Of a stretch of 64,000 nt of DNA, positions 34,883 through 46,800 are shown one piece after another; the first letter of the stretch is position 1; each line of letters opens with the position of its first letter. The notes beneath the pieces are model-generated. The model saw only the letters and a program-made list of their open reading frames with translations, had not been told where the DNA came from and made no database searches. The stretch is from Antedon bifida (taxonomy: Eukaryota > Echinodermata > Crinoidea > Comatulida > Antedonidae). The stretch is from contig OY727099.1 of assembly GCA_963402885.1 (NCBI GenBank), positions 27,237,001 to 27,301,000 on the forward strand, written 5' to 3'. The position numbers and the translations under genes are program-made.

Positions 34883-36513
34883 CTGAAATTAAATTGTATA
34901 GATAGTTAAATAAGCAATTTTTAAAACTACATCACATTCACACTCAGTTTTTTTAATTACATATCCATCAATAGAAACAATTTTTGTCAGTAATTTAAAT
35001 CAACTTTAAATGTATGTGAGAAATTAATATATATGTTTAAATTTATTGTAAGTCTGCCCTTTTTCATTTTATAGGCCTAGCAAGTTGTTTTTATGAGTTT
35101 CACTCCTAAATGCTGCCACACCCACTTAACTTCCTATCCTACATTTTGTAAACTAGCTCCCTCTAGCCTACTACTACAAGGTGATACGGCTAGATAGATA
35201 GAGGAGCCGTGCCCTGATGACATTATATTTCCACACATGGTGTAGTACTTCGGGTAGGCTAGAGTAATAACCATTTTGTATGTAGTGTACATGAAGCCTA
35301 ATTATTATCTAAACAATAATAGACCACCCAGCCATACCTTATATCAGCCGCAATATTACTTTGTGAGAAAGAATTCCCTGTTTTACTTTAATTAATTAAT
35401 ATTGCTGTGCTACTAATATCTTTTTATTTGGTGGTGTTTGTGTGTTACGGAATTGAACGCCCTCAATATGAGCAGCCTCACAGATGACATATGAAACGTC
35501 ATAGGTGCCTTCAGTGGAATATCTCCGTCCAATGTTTATCTTGCGCAGCTTCACCATCCTTGCCCGAGGCTCATCAGCCCGAGAATTCACGAGATTAATT
35601 ATCGCATAAGCTAGGACATATGGGGCGGAAACGACATAATTTCCCCTTCAATTTCACCATTCTGTGTTCTTCATCCTTCTCTCGGACATCTCTTCTTCCT
35701 CAGCATTTTCGTCCGAGCTATCATCGTTATTTAACATCGTCATCATCTTCGGTTACTTTTGGCAAATCATGTTCGTCGTACGAAACAAAACAAAAACAAA
35801 ACGAAATATAATCTGTTGTTTAAGTTTAATGCTCAATGTTTTCAAAAAATTAAAATGTACAGTTACAGATTCAATATATATAAAAGATTAACAATTTTTG
35901 CAAATAAAAATAAAATATTATGTTTAGAATTCCCAGCATTATAAACATAAAATATCAGGATTTAATAGTTTTACGAATTATACAATATTATTTCACCCAG
36001 TTATTGTGATAAAAAAACTGCGCAAATCGATCAAAAAAACACTTTGGAATTTGGAATTATCGATTATCATGTATGCACCATGAGGGCGCACCTTATCCAA
36101 AATCTAACAGCTTAGAGGTTCTCTCATATTTCTGACTAAAACTTAAATATGTACAAATCATATTAGTTGCGTTAAGTATCTTGTACAAGGTGAAATCAGC
36201 AAGTTAAGGCACATATCTCTATTATTATACAACATTTCGTTTAAATAGTACTATTAAACAATCAAATTGATCAAAAAAGACGAAACATAATACAGTACAC
36301 ACGACGACATATACTTCAAATATCTGGTTTTCCCAACAATAATCAAACTCAATAAACTAGTATACAGTGCACCATAAAAAGATGTCGGCTCAGAATAATG
36401 CCGAGAAGAAGATATTATAATACAAATTTAATTGTGTACAATTATTTTACCAGGTAACATATTTTTGCTTTCAAAGTGGAAAAGTGATTTAAATTATGCT
36501 CTTTTACAAACTT
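34883..36513. other. Intergenic: upstream of the PRR13-like gene and 3' flank of the Notch ligand
   Basis: No gene is firmly supported. A minus-strand frame at 35590-35396 (ARMVKLRKINIGRRYSTEG) looks less random than most, but no splice partner or known family was found. No plus-strand TTTATT (minus-strand AATAAA) was found near the ligand stop. Confidence 0.4.
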
Positions 36514-39500
36514 TTAATCAACGAAATATAAATTTGGTGCAGCTTTAGATGCGACTGGATAAATGTTTGTTTCTGATGGTGACGTCATCTCTACATACGG
36601 GTTCTCATTTTCTGGGTCTTTGAAATCACATTCTGCATACATGTGGTGTTCTGCTTGAGATGCGTGTCTGGCTTGTAAGTCTTCAGGAGTCAACATGTAT
36701 ACAGGGTTTTGGAATGAACCAAACTCCTCCTCTTCAAATGGAATCTTCTTTGTCGGTAGTGACGTTTCATAACATGCGACACCACTAGCCTGATCGCCAA
36801 GTTGTGGTTGAGAAATAACAGCTATTTGAGGATAAGGCGTTTCCATTATTCCAAGTTCCCCCTGCTTTTCTTTACGCCGTCTTCTAAAAAACAACCATTA
36901 TATTATATTAATTTCAGAAGGCTTAACTTAATACTTAAAGACGTTTTAGATCATGATGTCTTGAGTGAGATTTAACCAAAACAATAAATTAACTTACCTG
37001 ATCAACAATATCAATAAGATGAACACGATTAGTAGAAGACCAAGAACAACCACTGGATATAACACTGCGTCTGATAAACCATCATCTTCATCCTGTATTA
37101 CAAAACAATAATACACGTTACACATTGAAACAGGAAAGTAAACGCACACACATTGACACCGTAAAGTATACGCACACACATTGACACCGCAAAGTATACG
37201 CACACACATTGACACCGCAAAGTATACGCATACATCAACATCACAAAGTAAACGCACAGTAGGCCTACCTATCCACACCGCAAGTCGCACACATCGACAT
37301 CACAAAGTAAACGCACCGTACATAAGTACATATCGACACAAGGTTGCACACATCGACATCACAAAGTAAACGCACAGTACATATCGACACCGCAAAGTCG
37401 CACAAATCGACATCACAAAGTAAACGCACAGTACATATCGACACCGCCAAATAAACGCAAGCGTACATAAACCGTGCGCTTTCAACCGTGGTTGATAGGG
37501 GCTATTTTTTTTCAGAATCAGTTAGGCCTATTTGCAAAGGATACAGAAGTGTCTAAATAGTTAATGTTACATATTTTAGCGTCATGAACATCAATCTAGG
37601 ATTAGTCGAATATTAACTTGATAACTTTTGTTGAATCACTTTAATCTATATTTAGTGACGGTAATAACGGGAAATGGCATGACATACCACCAGATGATAA
37701 TATAATAATAATTACCGTTTGAGTTTGTTTTCCTCCTTCTTTTGGAGTAAGAAGGTCATTGTTATTTGTTTTTGAATGATCTTCAATCGGGTTACTCTGT
37801 GTTGTCTGTTCGTCCTCCATTGTCGTTTCGTAAATCATCGTTGTCTCATCCAGTATCGTTGTCTCATCCAGTATCGTTGTTTCATCAATTATCGTTGTTT
37901 CATCCAGTATCGTTGTCTCATCCAGTATCGTTGTTTCATCAATTATCGTTGTTAATACTGTTTCACACATAGAACCTATTGTACCATTTTTACAAATACA
38001 ATTATAATCGTCGATAAGATCTTGACAAACACCGTCGTTTAAACAAGGTGATGATCCACACTCATATATTTCATCAGAGCATCCCTCTCCTTCCCATCCT
38101 GGTGCGCATGTGCACGTGTGATTAGACGTACCATCTTCAAGTAAGTCCGATTCACACGTTGCGTTGTTTGCGCATGGGTTACTAATACACGCGTCCTGTA
38201 GTAGATGACATCGCGATCCTCCCCAGTTAGGCAAGCAGGTACAAACGTACGAGTCAATACCGTGTTCACACGTACCACCATTTAAACAAGGCATGTCTTT
38301 GCATTCATTAATGTCGTGGTCACACGAGGAACCTGTCCATCCAGCATCGCATATTTTGTTCCCAGAATCATCACACGTATAATGACCTTGTTCGCTATCT
38401 GTGTTCACACAATATGTTGAACATGAATCGCCATAATAGCCCTGTTGACATTTAACCCTGTACTTCCATTGTATCCTTTGTAATCAAAATGAAAGTAAAT
38501 GTTACAAACAGTGAATGTATAAATGTCGATCGATCGATATGCAAAGGAAGCCATTTCAATTATTTACATCCCTTACAACATTAGATGTATGGATGAATGG
38601 GAAGAATGGTAGTTATGGACATAAATCATGTAAAGTTTAGAAAATTAAAATAAATTGGCTTTATAAAGGTTCCCACAAGGACACAACGCAAGGACGTAAG
38701 TGCACAACGCAAGCGAATTGACCAATCACAGGCGATAGTTTAAATAATCCATCGCTTGTGATTGATCAAATTCCTCGCGTTGCGCGTACGTCCTTGCGTT
38801 TGCGTCCTAGTGGGAACCAAGCTTTATAACATAAGTGTTTTTGGTATACCTTGCTCGCGTTCCCTGGAGGACCTTCGAGATCCACGGATGTGAGTTTGAT
38901 TGGAACGGTACGGGTGTTTCATATATATTGTAAAAAAGTTCATCCACTTTGTCATCACTGTTCGATGGGTCATAATCAAAAACTGAAATCTTTATTCGAA
39001 ATCCACCCTAAATAAAAAGACATCTTTTTAAAATTTTGTTGCAAAAAGTTTGACATAAACTGTAAAATAAGAAACAAAATCAATTGAAGTCAGACGGCAG
39101 ACAGACAAACAGACACGTTTCTGTCTTGTGTAGGCCTACTAACAATAAATGCTGCTTATCTAGGACGAAGGTGAAAATAGTTTACAAAAGGTTAGTTAGA
39201 AAAGGAGAGGATAAAGAGTGTATGCAGAATGAGTGAGGATAAAACAATTGTTTTAAGCTCTGTCTACACTATTAATCTTTATGTGACAAAAAAATGTGAT
39301 GTGCCCATGATGATGTCAAATCACTACCGTACCATATTTAGGCACAACACACTTTGTTGTCAAACTAGTTCAATAGTGTAAGTTAGACACAGCTTTAGAA
39401 AGAGAATGTAGAACGATTTACCTGCCAAGACGAATGCGTTTTTGTAAACGGATTGGACACTCCGCCAGGCAAGGATGACGGAAAGTTGAAGTCATCATTA

Positions 39501-42500
39501 TTTTCGTACACTCTAGTTGAAGTTTCACTGCCAATAGGACACGATGAGAATGACTGTGAACTGTAAACAAACAAATCAGTTTATTAAAAACAAGCCATTC
39601 AAAACATCCTAATATTAAAAAGATGATTAAACTCTCAAACTTTATGTGACAAAAAATATATGGACATGATGATGTCATATCACTACCATATTTGGGCACA
39701 TCACACTTTTTGTTGTCAAACTAGTTTGATAGTGTACACAGAGATTAACAGAGTAGGTCTATTAACTCAGAATTTGGTATATTGAAATCTGCATTGCCGG
39801 CCTCTCGTTCACAATACAGAGTGAAGTAACTTGCTGCTCATTTCATTTCACGACATACTTCTAAAACCAAGAAAAACAGGAAAATATGTTTAAACAATGT
39901 TTACCTTCCTGGATTATCTAGGCATATTTTGAATCTGTTATCGCATCGATTAATGCTGCATGCTCCGAATAAGACGTCACAACATTTACCATTCAGCTCC
40001 TTACTTGACGGATTTTGATAGTGATCTAGTTTGATCTCAATTTCCACTTCACTGAGCACAAGTACTACTGCCTATTATCATAAGAAAACGTTTTGTTTGT
40101 TTGGCCTATTTCTATGTATGGAGTCATTAAAAAACATAAGTCTACATACAAAACCGACAAACTTTGTCCAATTGGAAGATAAAAAACATACAAAATTGGG
40201 TTTTATCATTCAATATTATTATAATCAAAGTCCAATCGACATACATTATGTTGTCAATTTATTGAAAAGCGGAAGATATTATAAATATTACTTATTATTG
40301 CAAACAATATTTATGGTTATTAATGACTTGATAGGCTAATTGTAAATACTTATATATATTATTTAATACTATCGTCGTATTTGGTTACAACAGTTGAATA
40401 GTGGTCAAATTAAATAATAAAAGAACGTACGGTTGTACACCGTGCATTCAAAAAGTTCACGCGTATTTGTTGGAAACAATATGTGCTAAAGTAAATTTAA
40501 AACCAGATTAAAATGTTGTTCTGTTTGTTGTATTTTAACTATAATGAAGGTCGAGATCAAGGTCGATGAATGTAGAGACCACTTAACAAACAAAAACTCT
40601 GTCAGATATTAAGAACGTGTCAATCGAAATGAAACAAAAACCTATCTGGTAACTTGTCTTTTATCAAATATTTGGTTGTGAGATATGAAATAAAGAGACA
40701 TGCGACATTGTTTGCAAACAATCATGCCAGCTCTGTGAAGGAAGCCATTGAATTGTGTTTATAGTCAAATCTAAACATAACGTACGTAAAAACTAAACTA
40801 AGGTATTTGGCGCCATATATATATAAACTTTATTTAGACACGAGACTGATGTACAGCACAACTCGTTCAATCAACAATGATTGTTTTTACACAAGTTCGT
40901 GATACTGTATTACAAAAAAAAAAAAACACCATATAAATACGAAAGAAACGAAAAAATTGAAATTGAAAAGAAACAAAATTACAGCAGAATCCCCTTCATC
41001 TGACACCTCTATTTAGGGTACACCATACCGGTACTTCCCATTGTGTGTAGCGTCAAATCTAAACAACGTACGTAAAAACTAAACTATAGTATTTTAGAAA
41101 TTAGTTTCTTTGATGGTTAATGAGTAAATATAATTAAAATGTTGATAATGTGTGAACATAGGGAAAATAATCAGTAGGTGTTAAGTTGTATGTATATGAC
41201 TATGACATACGATAAGTAGGTACTTTAGTTTTGATACCAATAGGAGAATGGCGTCAACTTCCTGGTATGATCAAGTTACCTGTACTTTGGCAAAACACAT
41301 TCAAATCGCATTTAATATTTATTTTACTTAATAGTAGCTTACTCATTTTGTAACCAAGTTAGGACACTGAAATATTATATTACTATGCCTTTTAGATCCT
41401 TATACGGTAATGCGATACTAATCATTGGAACCCTAAAATATGGGAAGGTTCCAATAATTCTTTTGTGAACTAACCAAGTAAGCATTAAAAGACGGATTGA
41501 TTGTGTATAATAAGATTTATGATTCAGACGACAACAACTTCAATTGTGAATCACTCTTTCACGGCTCACTCACTTTGTTTTGTGTTTTTGTTATTTTTGG
41601 TAAAAAGAAAAACAATGCTTCGAAAAACGAAACTGAATTTCAATTGATAAAACAGATAATAACTATATTTGGTGAAAGCAAAGAGCTTTCGTTTCAGAGA
41701 ATTTAGATGCGGGTTCAATATTGGTCACAATAGAAGAGATTATCATTTGTAGGCTTTTTGTTAAGTTTTTAAAGTTCTTAATAGCATTTTTTTAAAGTAT
41801 TGTCTACTATGACAATTTTAGCAGACTTACTAATCGGTCGGTTTCAAACAATGTACATCTGTGAATATTAACCATCATCACGTACATCCTTTTCGCTAAT
41901 ATCTCTTGACCTCAATAATAGAAGAAGACATACTACAGTGTTGTCATGGCAATTTCTGTATAATCATGCACAGCGAAAAGCACTGTGGGTGAACCTGGTG
42001 TCGGATTCATCTATGATTTCGGGTCCATTTCGGGTCATGAAGGTACAATAGCAAAGGTGCCTGGTACAACATTAACGGGTCATGTTAGGTACAAAAGCAA
42101 AGGTGCCTGGTACAACATTAATACTATTTTGACCTATCTTAATCAAACGATATAGCGCATGTACACCAAGACTAACATACAGGAAAATAATATAGAATAT
42201 CATGTTTTGTCAAAGATACAACTACAATATAGTCGATGTCTGTAGGCCCTAATAACGAAGATGGTGAAAACCATAGATTGTGGTAAAACCCCGAGGAAAC
42301 ACATCCATTGTGTTTTACCTATTTGAAGTCTAAGGTTTCTTTTGATTGCATTTCATAATTTACATATCAATGCAACAATAAAATTTTTAAGATATCGTAA
42401 ACAACCGTACAGTCCTTGCAGTATAAAAACAATTCACAATACACAGTACATAACCCTCAAACTATAATCCTAAAAGTAAATACAGATTTTGAACCGAAAA

Positions 42501-43007
42501 CTGCACAAAAATATGATGATATGATATGAATGTACTGGTAAATGGTATGTCACGTCACAATTCCTATCATTAGGATTGTATATTGTAGGCATATAATACT
42601 TTATATATCGATGAATCTTTTATTATAATTAGTATTAATTGTATCGATCGTACGTCGACGTTAATCCGGACGACAACTAAAATGAAGTATTGTTGTCAAA
42701 CCGGTAGTTACAATATTTCCCAACGGACGATTACGACCACTTTTAATTTCGAATGTCAAATGGAAAATACGTAAGTAAAATAAAAGGAACGCATTTAAGT
42801 CTTAAGGCCATGTCCTTACTTATTATGGAACTCGCATACCAAAACAAAATGACAATCATTTTGTCTGAATATTTGTGTACGAATAAACTAGTATGTTACA
42901 TATAGTTTACCGTTTGTATGTAGCTTAAATAAATATAAACTTATTTAATCAAATATGTTTATTACCTGAAAACAAACGACAGCTTGTATTAACAACATAG
43001 TATCCAT
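36514..43007 (-). CDS. DSL-family Notch ligand (Delta-like), seven coding exons
   Basis: Single-pass membrane ligand for Notch. Exons on the minus strand: 43007-42966, 40071-39905, 39560-39422, 39007-38850, 38475-37716, 37092-36998, 36883-36514 (about 576 aa, phases consistent). Order: signal peptide (MDTMLLIQAVVCFQ, then AVVLVL), MNNL domain (VEIEIKLDHYQNPSSKELNG ... CCDVLFGAC), DSL domain (YRVKCQQGYYGDSC ... GHYTCDDSGNKICDAGWTG), three EGF repeats (the first with calcium-binding DINEC), a Thr-rich stalk of TTILDE hexapeptides, one membrane helix (VLYPVVVLGLLLIVFILLIL), then RRRRKEK and a cytoplasmic tail of about 120 aa. The EGF number is low compared with vertebrate Delta or Jagged. The tail carries QNPVY and ENPYV, NPxY-like motifs that could recruit PTB adaptors. 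No C-terminal ATEV PDZ motif is present. Confidence 0.93.
37125..37460. repeat. About 28-60 bp degenerate minisatellite in a Notch-ligand intron
   Basis: It repeats variants of CGCACACACATTGACACCGC followed by AAAGTATA or AAAGTAAA. It begins about 30 nt from the acceptor of the transmembrane exon (37092). Open frames through it are repeat artefacts. Confidence 0.85.
37838..37958 (-). repeat. 18 bp coding minisatellite (TTILDE stalk)
   Basis: Six to seven copies encode TTILDE/TTIIDE hexapeptides between the last EGF repeat and the membrane helix of the Notch ligand. Confidence 0.9.
38664..38824. mobile_element. Foldback MITE, family B (CCAAT-bearing)
   Basis: First of seven copies. The ends read TTGGTTCCCACTAG or its inverse CTAGTGGGAACCAA. 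The body is a palindrome rich in ACGCAAGGACGTA, with central GACCAATCAC and GTGATTGGTC. A TA flank is typical. This copy has one intact CCAAT box and lies in a Notch-ligand intron. Confidence 0.82.
39255..39395. mobile_element. Family A MITE in a Notch-ligand intron
   Basis: Both ends are present (AAGCTCTGTCTACACTAT ... GACACAGCTT). The CArG positions are mutated in this copy. Confidence 0.8.
39631..39752. mobile_element. Family A MITE, second copy in the same ligand gene
   Basis: The left end is worn (ACTCTCAAACTTTATGTGAC) and the right end is GTGTACACAGAGATT. One exact CArG box (CCATATTTGG). Located only about 235 bp from the previous copy, on the other side of an exon. Confidence 0.75.
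42020..42122. repeat. Short tandem duplication
   Basis: Two copies of TAGCAAAGGTGCCTGGTACA and flanking sequence with GGGTCAT; in intron 1 of the Notch ligand. Confidence 0.75.
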
Positions 43008-43834
43008 CCTCTCCAATTGCCCGTGTTACTACCAACACAATACACTGCAAACTGACAGGATTACTCAATGCTGGTGTAGAACCACTCAAGCTTAAAGTTA
43101 TTGTGTGACGTCACAGTTCTCATTTAAATAACACAAAACTTGGATTAAATTCATCATTTGTAATTAAGGCAAAGTCATGGAGTTATTGACACATATATTT
43201 CTTTTTTCGTAACCTAGTAACAACGTAACAGACATGAAAACACATAATTCAGAAACATACGAGTTTGAGCGCGACGAAAACAATGTATGCGAAGACTGAT
43301 TCTGACATTCTGAAAGTTGAATTTCTTATCCGACTAAATCAATGCACGATTTAGTCAGATTATAATAACAGTTAATAAAGGAAACATATTTGTTGTGTTT
43401 AATTAAGCATGCTTGTACATACCAAATTAATTTGCAACCTTGAGCAAACTCCTGGGGTTTTCCCAAGTTTGCTATAGTAGACCAGTTTTACAAACTTCAG
43501 CAAACTAAAGTTCTGTCTTTTTACAGTCTCGTTTTGATGAGGAATCAGCAACTCAACAAGACTGATTTTCAAATAGAGAGGACGCCCTCATTAATGAATA
43601 CCTCTCCACTTTTGTATCTTTTAGAAGGCTTTGTAATACGCATGTGCGAGTTTCTGTAATTATCGGCGGCATTGTAGGCTCGCTTTTGTTTGACCTTGGA
43701 GGGTCCATAGGCAAAAGAAGGCTATCAACACGGGAGAGAGAACACACGCAGCCTCCAGCCTCCACTACCATTTTACTTTGGATATTATTTAGCTTGCTAT
43801 TTTCTATTTGATATAAAGAATTTTGAATTTTAAA
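43008..43834. promoter_or_regulatory. Divergent promoter region between the Notch ligand and the tetraspanin
   Basis: The two start codons point away from each other, about 830 bp apart. A palindromic CRE lies close to the ligand start. The tetraspanin-proximal part (43560-43760) is less AT-rich and could be its 5' UTR. No TATA box was singled out. Confidence 0.5.
43106..43113. promoter_or_regulatory. Consensus CRE, TGACGTCA
   Basis: Perfect palindromic CREB/ATF site about 100 bp upstream of the Notch-ligand start codon, in the shared intergenic region. Confidence 0.5.
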
Positions 43835-46800
43835 ATGGGAGACGATAATACGATGATATGGTGTACGAAATATATCCTAATGGTGATATGTGTTGTCGCA
43901 ATAGCGGTGAGTTCACACTCTTTACATTATAATTTCAAATTCTCCACTCACTGACATCTCTAGGGATGAGAATGTTCCTCTTTAATGACATACTTATTAA
44001 CTTGCAAAGAATGTTATAGATAGTGGTGTCGTAGTTTATAATATTTTAGAGGGATGTATACTTATAAGCCGGAATATTGGACCTGGTTCATGTTATATAC
44101 TAAATAGGTAAAATAAAATTAAGTACTGTTTCTTAGATAGAATCTTTCTGTATCTTACGTAACGTAAAATTGTAATTTAATTGATTACAAGAAAAAAAAA
44201 CACTTGGTTTGCTTTTTTTAAAAACACAAATTGTGTAGACATTGTTGAAAAAATAGGCAACCAAAAATGTTCAATGCATTTGATAGGAGGCTAGCACAAA
44301 ACAGAGGGGTTCACAATGATTTTGAATAGTAAATAACGGTTTATTATGTGTACTACATCAGAGTGTTCGCAACTACAGAAAAATAATATAATAACCAGGC
44401 TGCTTGCTATTGTTACGACGACAGAAAGCTTTCATCGGCTGCCCGTTTTATTCCGCCTCAGGTTCTGTTTATGCTTTTTGTAACTACATAAACAGATAAG
44501 CCTGTGGTATTTGGACGAAATATTTTCACACTACGTTTGAAATATCTACACGCTTGGAAGAATTATTTGACAAACGCACTCAACACTCGTATAATATTAC
44601 AATTTATCAGTTTATATAGTATGTTGTTAAACACATTTTATTTTTGTACTATGTTGTTTTGTACAAATGTGTGACATTTTGTTTGTGTGACGTATCACCA
44701 TCCACATGTAAACAGATCGTAGAAAATGAAAAGAATCTTTCACAATTATTTGTTTTCTAAAATTTGAATTTCTCACTCTTATAATTTAAAGCTTAAAATT
44801 AAATGTTCTAAATTACGAGACGGTTTGAAAATTTAAAGTACAAAGAAATTTAAATTAAGCACGTGAACTCAGCCCTCCTGTCAATCTAAGTCTTCAATTG
44901 TCCCTAAATTACCCCTCGTTGAATCCTTCCTGTTCCGAGCTTTAAACAATAATTGATTTGTTTTGTCCTCTGGGTATATAAAAATATGAATAATTCGAAA
45001 TAAAATTGATATCGATTTTTAATGTACTAAATTACACACAAATTGCCGAATTAATTTTAATGGTATCGATTTTTATATTGTGAAGAGCGTCTCCGTGTAA
45101 AGAAAGTATAATGTTGATTTGAATTGAAACTGTTGGTATAATACTGACTTTTTAAGGCAAAATACCGTTTACGTTTGAACCTGGTGTAATGGAATTCAAG
45201 GTGAGAGATCTGAATGTATTTTAAAAGACATGAGAAATTTTAATTGATTACTAAAACCAACAACTAAAATTAGAATATGGGACGGATGTCTAAGGTGGTA
45301 ATAAAGTACGTGGGTACAATAGCACCACTACTAAAATGAAACGTACTTAGTCAGGCCATAAAACAAGACTATAATGCTCACCTTAAAATAGCAGTCATAC
45401 TCGAACGATTTGAATTGAATCGAAATTTATGTGGGTAGGTAATTCTAACTAACTGATAATTCATAATAAGGCTCGCATGAAAAGAAGTGATAGTCGGCGA
45501 GAAATCTTTAAGTACATACTTAAAATAGAATTCATGTACTGAATTGTGGTAAGCAATTCCAAATTGAACTCATTTTAATAGCAACCTTCTTTACTCAAAT
45601 TTCACGTGGGGAATCCCTGTCTCTTGCTGCGCTTGATGTACAAGGTCAACGTGTAAGGTCAATAGAGACCTGTCCAGTAATGGAGATACTCTAATTAACA
45701 CGTATTAATAATGCATAATCAAAGAGTATCTACGATTACATAAATCAAATATGGATTACAAAGCTTACACTAGTGTAAGTAACTCAGTAGATAAATGTAA
45801 TACTAACTGTGTATATACAGTATATATTCATTGTATCTGTACCTTGACGAATGACAAATTTATGAGTAAATAATTTATACTATAACTATACTACGAAATA
45901 ATTATTAAATTAGAATTTGTGAATATATTTGTGACTTTTTAAATTCATAATTAATTAATACAGTAATGCACAAATAATACAAAATGGTTACCATAGTTAT
46001 CAATGTCATTTTGAAATATAAAAACGACTCTGAGTCGCAAAATCTAGGCGTTTCAATGAAAGAGGGACAGATCAAATAATCTATTTACTTTGCCTAATAA
46101 TGGTATGTATGGACGATGTCAAATCACCTTATCTCATGATGATCGCATTATCATTTTGGCATATTCAACTGTGGTATATGTCATTGATGTAATCTGCTGT
46201 AAACCAGCAAGGCCTACTGCGGAATTTGTCAACTGCCAAAAGTTAATGCGTTTCTTATCTTCTCAAATCTCTCCGAGGATTTTTACATAATCTTTTAGTT
46301 AGAATTAATAGCTTTGAAATCAATAATAAGAAAGTACTGTATATACATGTCGTCGTATGGGTGCAGTCATAACGAAGTTAGTTCTCATGCCCAATAGGCC
46401 TGAAATAGAAATAGTTTAGTCTGTACAGCTCCTATACAATTCGGGGATTCAATGCCTTCTGGTCCGGAATGTGCCACGTCGAATCATTCCAAATGGGATT
46501 TCAAATTAATAACTTATTAACCAATATTATTATTATTAATTGATAAAAACATGAGTTATTTCGTTAGGATTACCAATAAATTGTATGTGTATTTTTCAAG
46601 TTTGAGTATTTCAATATCGTCTTACAGATTACAATGATCCACATACATTATATGTATGCCCTAGTGGATGATGAGATTGCAGTAATCAGATGTGCATATT
46701 GAGAATAAGACGACGTATGTTTACGTGAAATATGTCACACATGAAAATGATTGTATCTAATTACTTTAATATTCGTTCTTGTTGGTTTTCAAATCTTTCC

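Noticed and set aside
35396-35590. Minus-strand open frame with a plausible protein-like composition (KINIGRRYSTEG)
   Set aside because: No homologue recognised and no partner exon found; kept only as a remark on the intergenic interval.
37265-37485. Cys/Val-rich minus-strand open frames
   Set aside because: They run through a degenerate intronic minisatellite and have no independent support.
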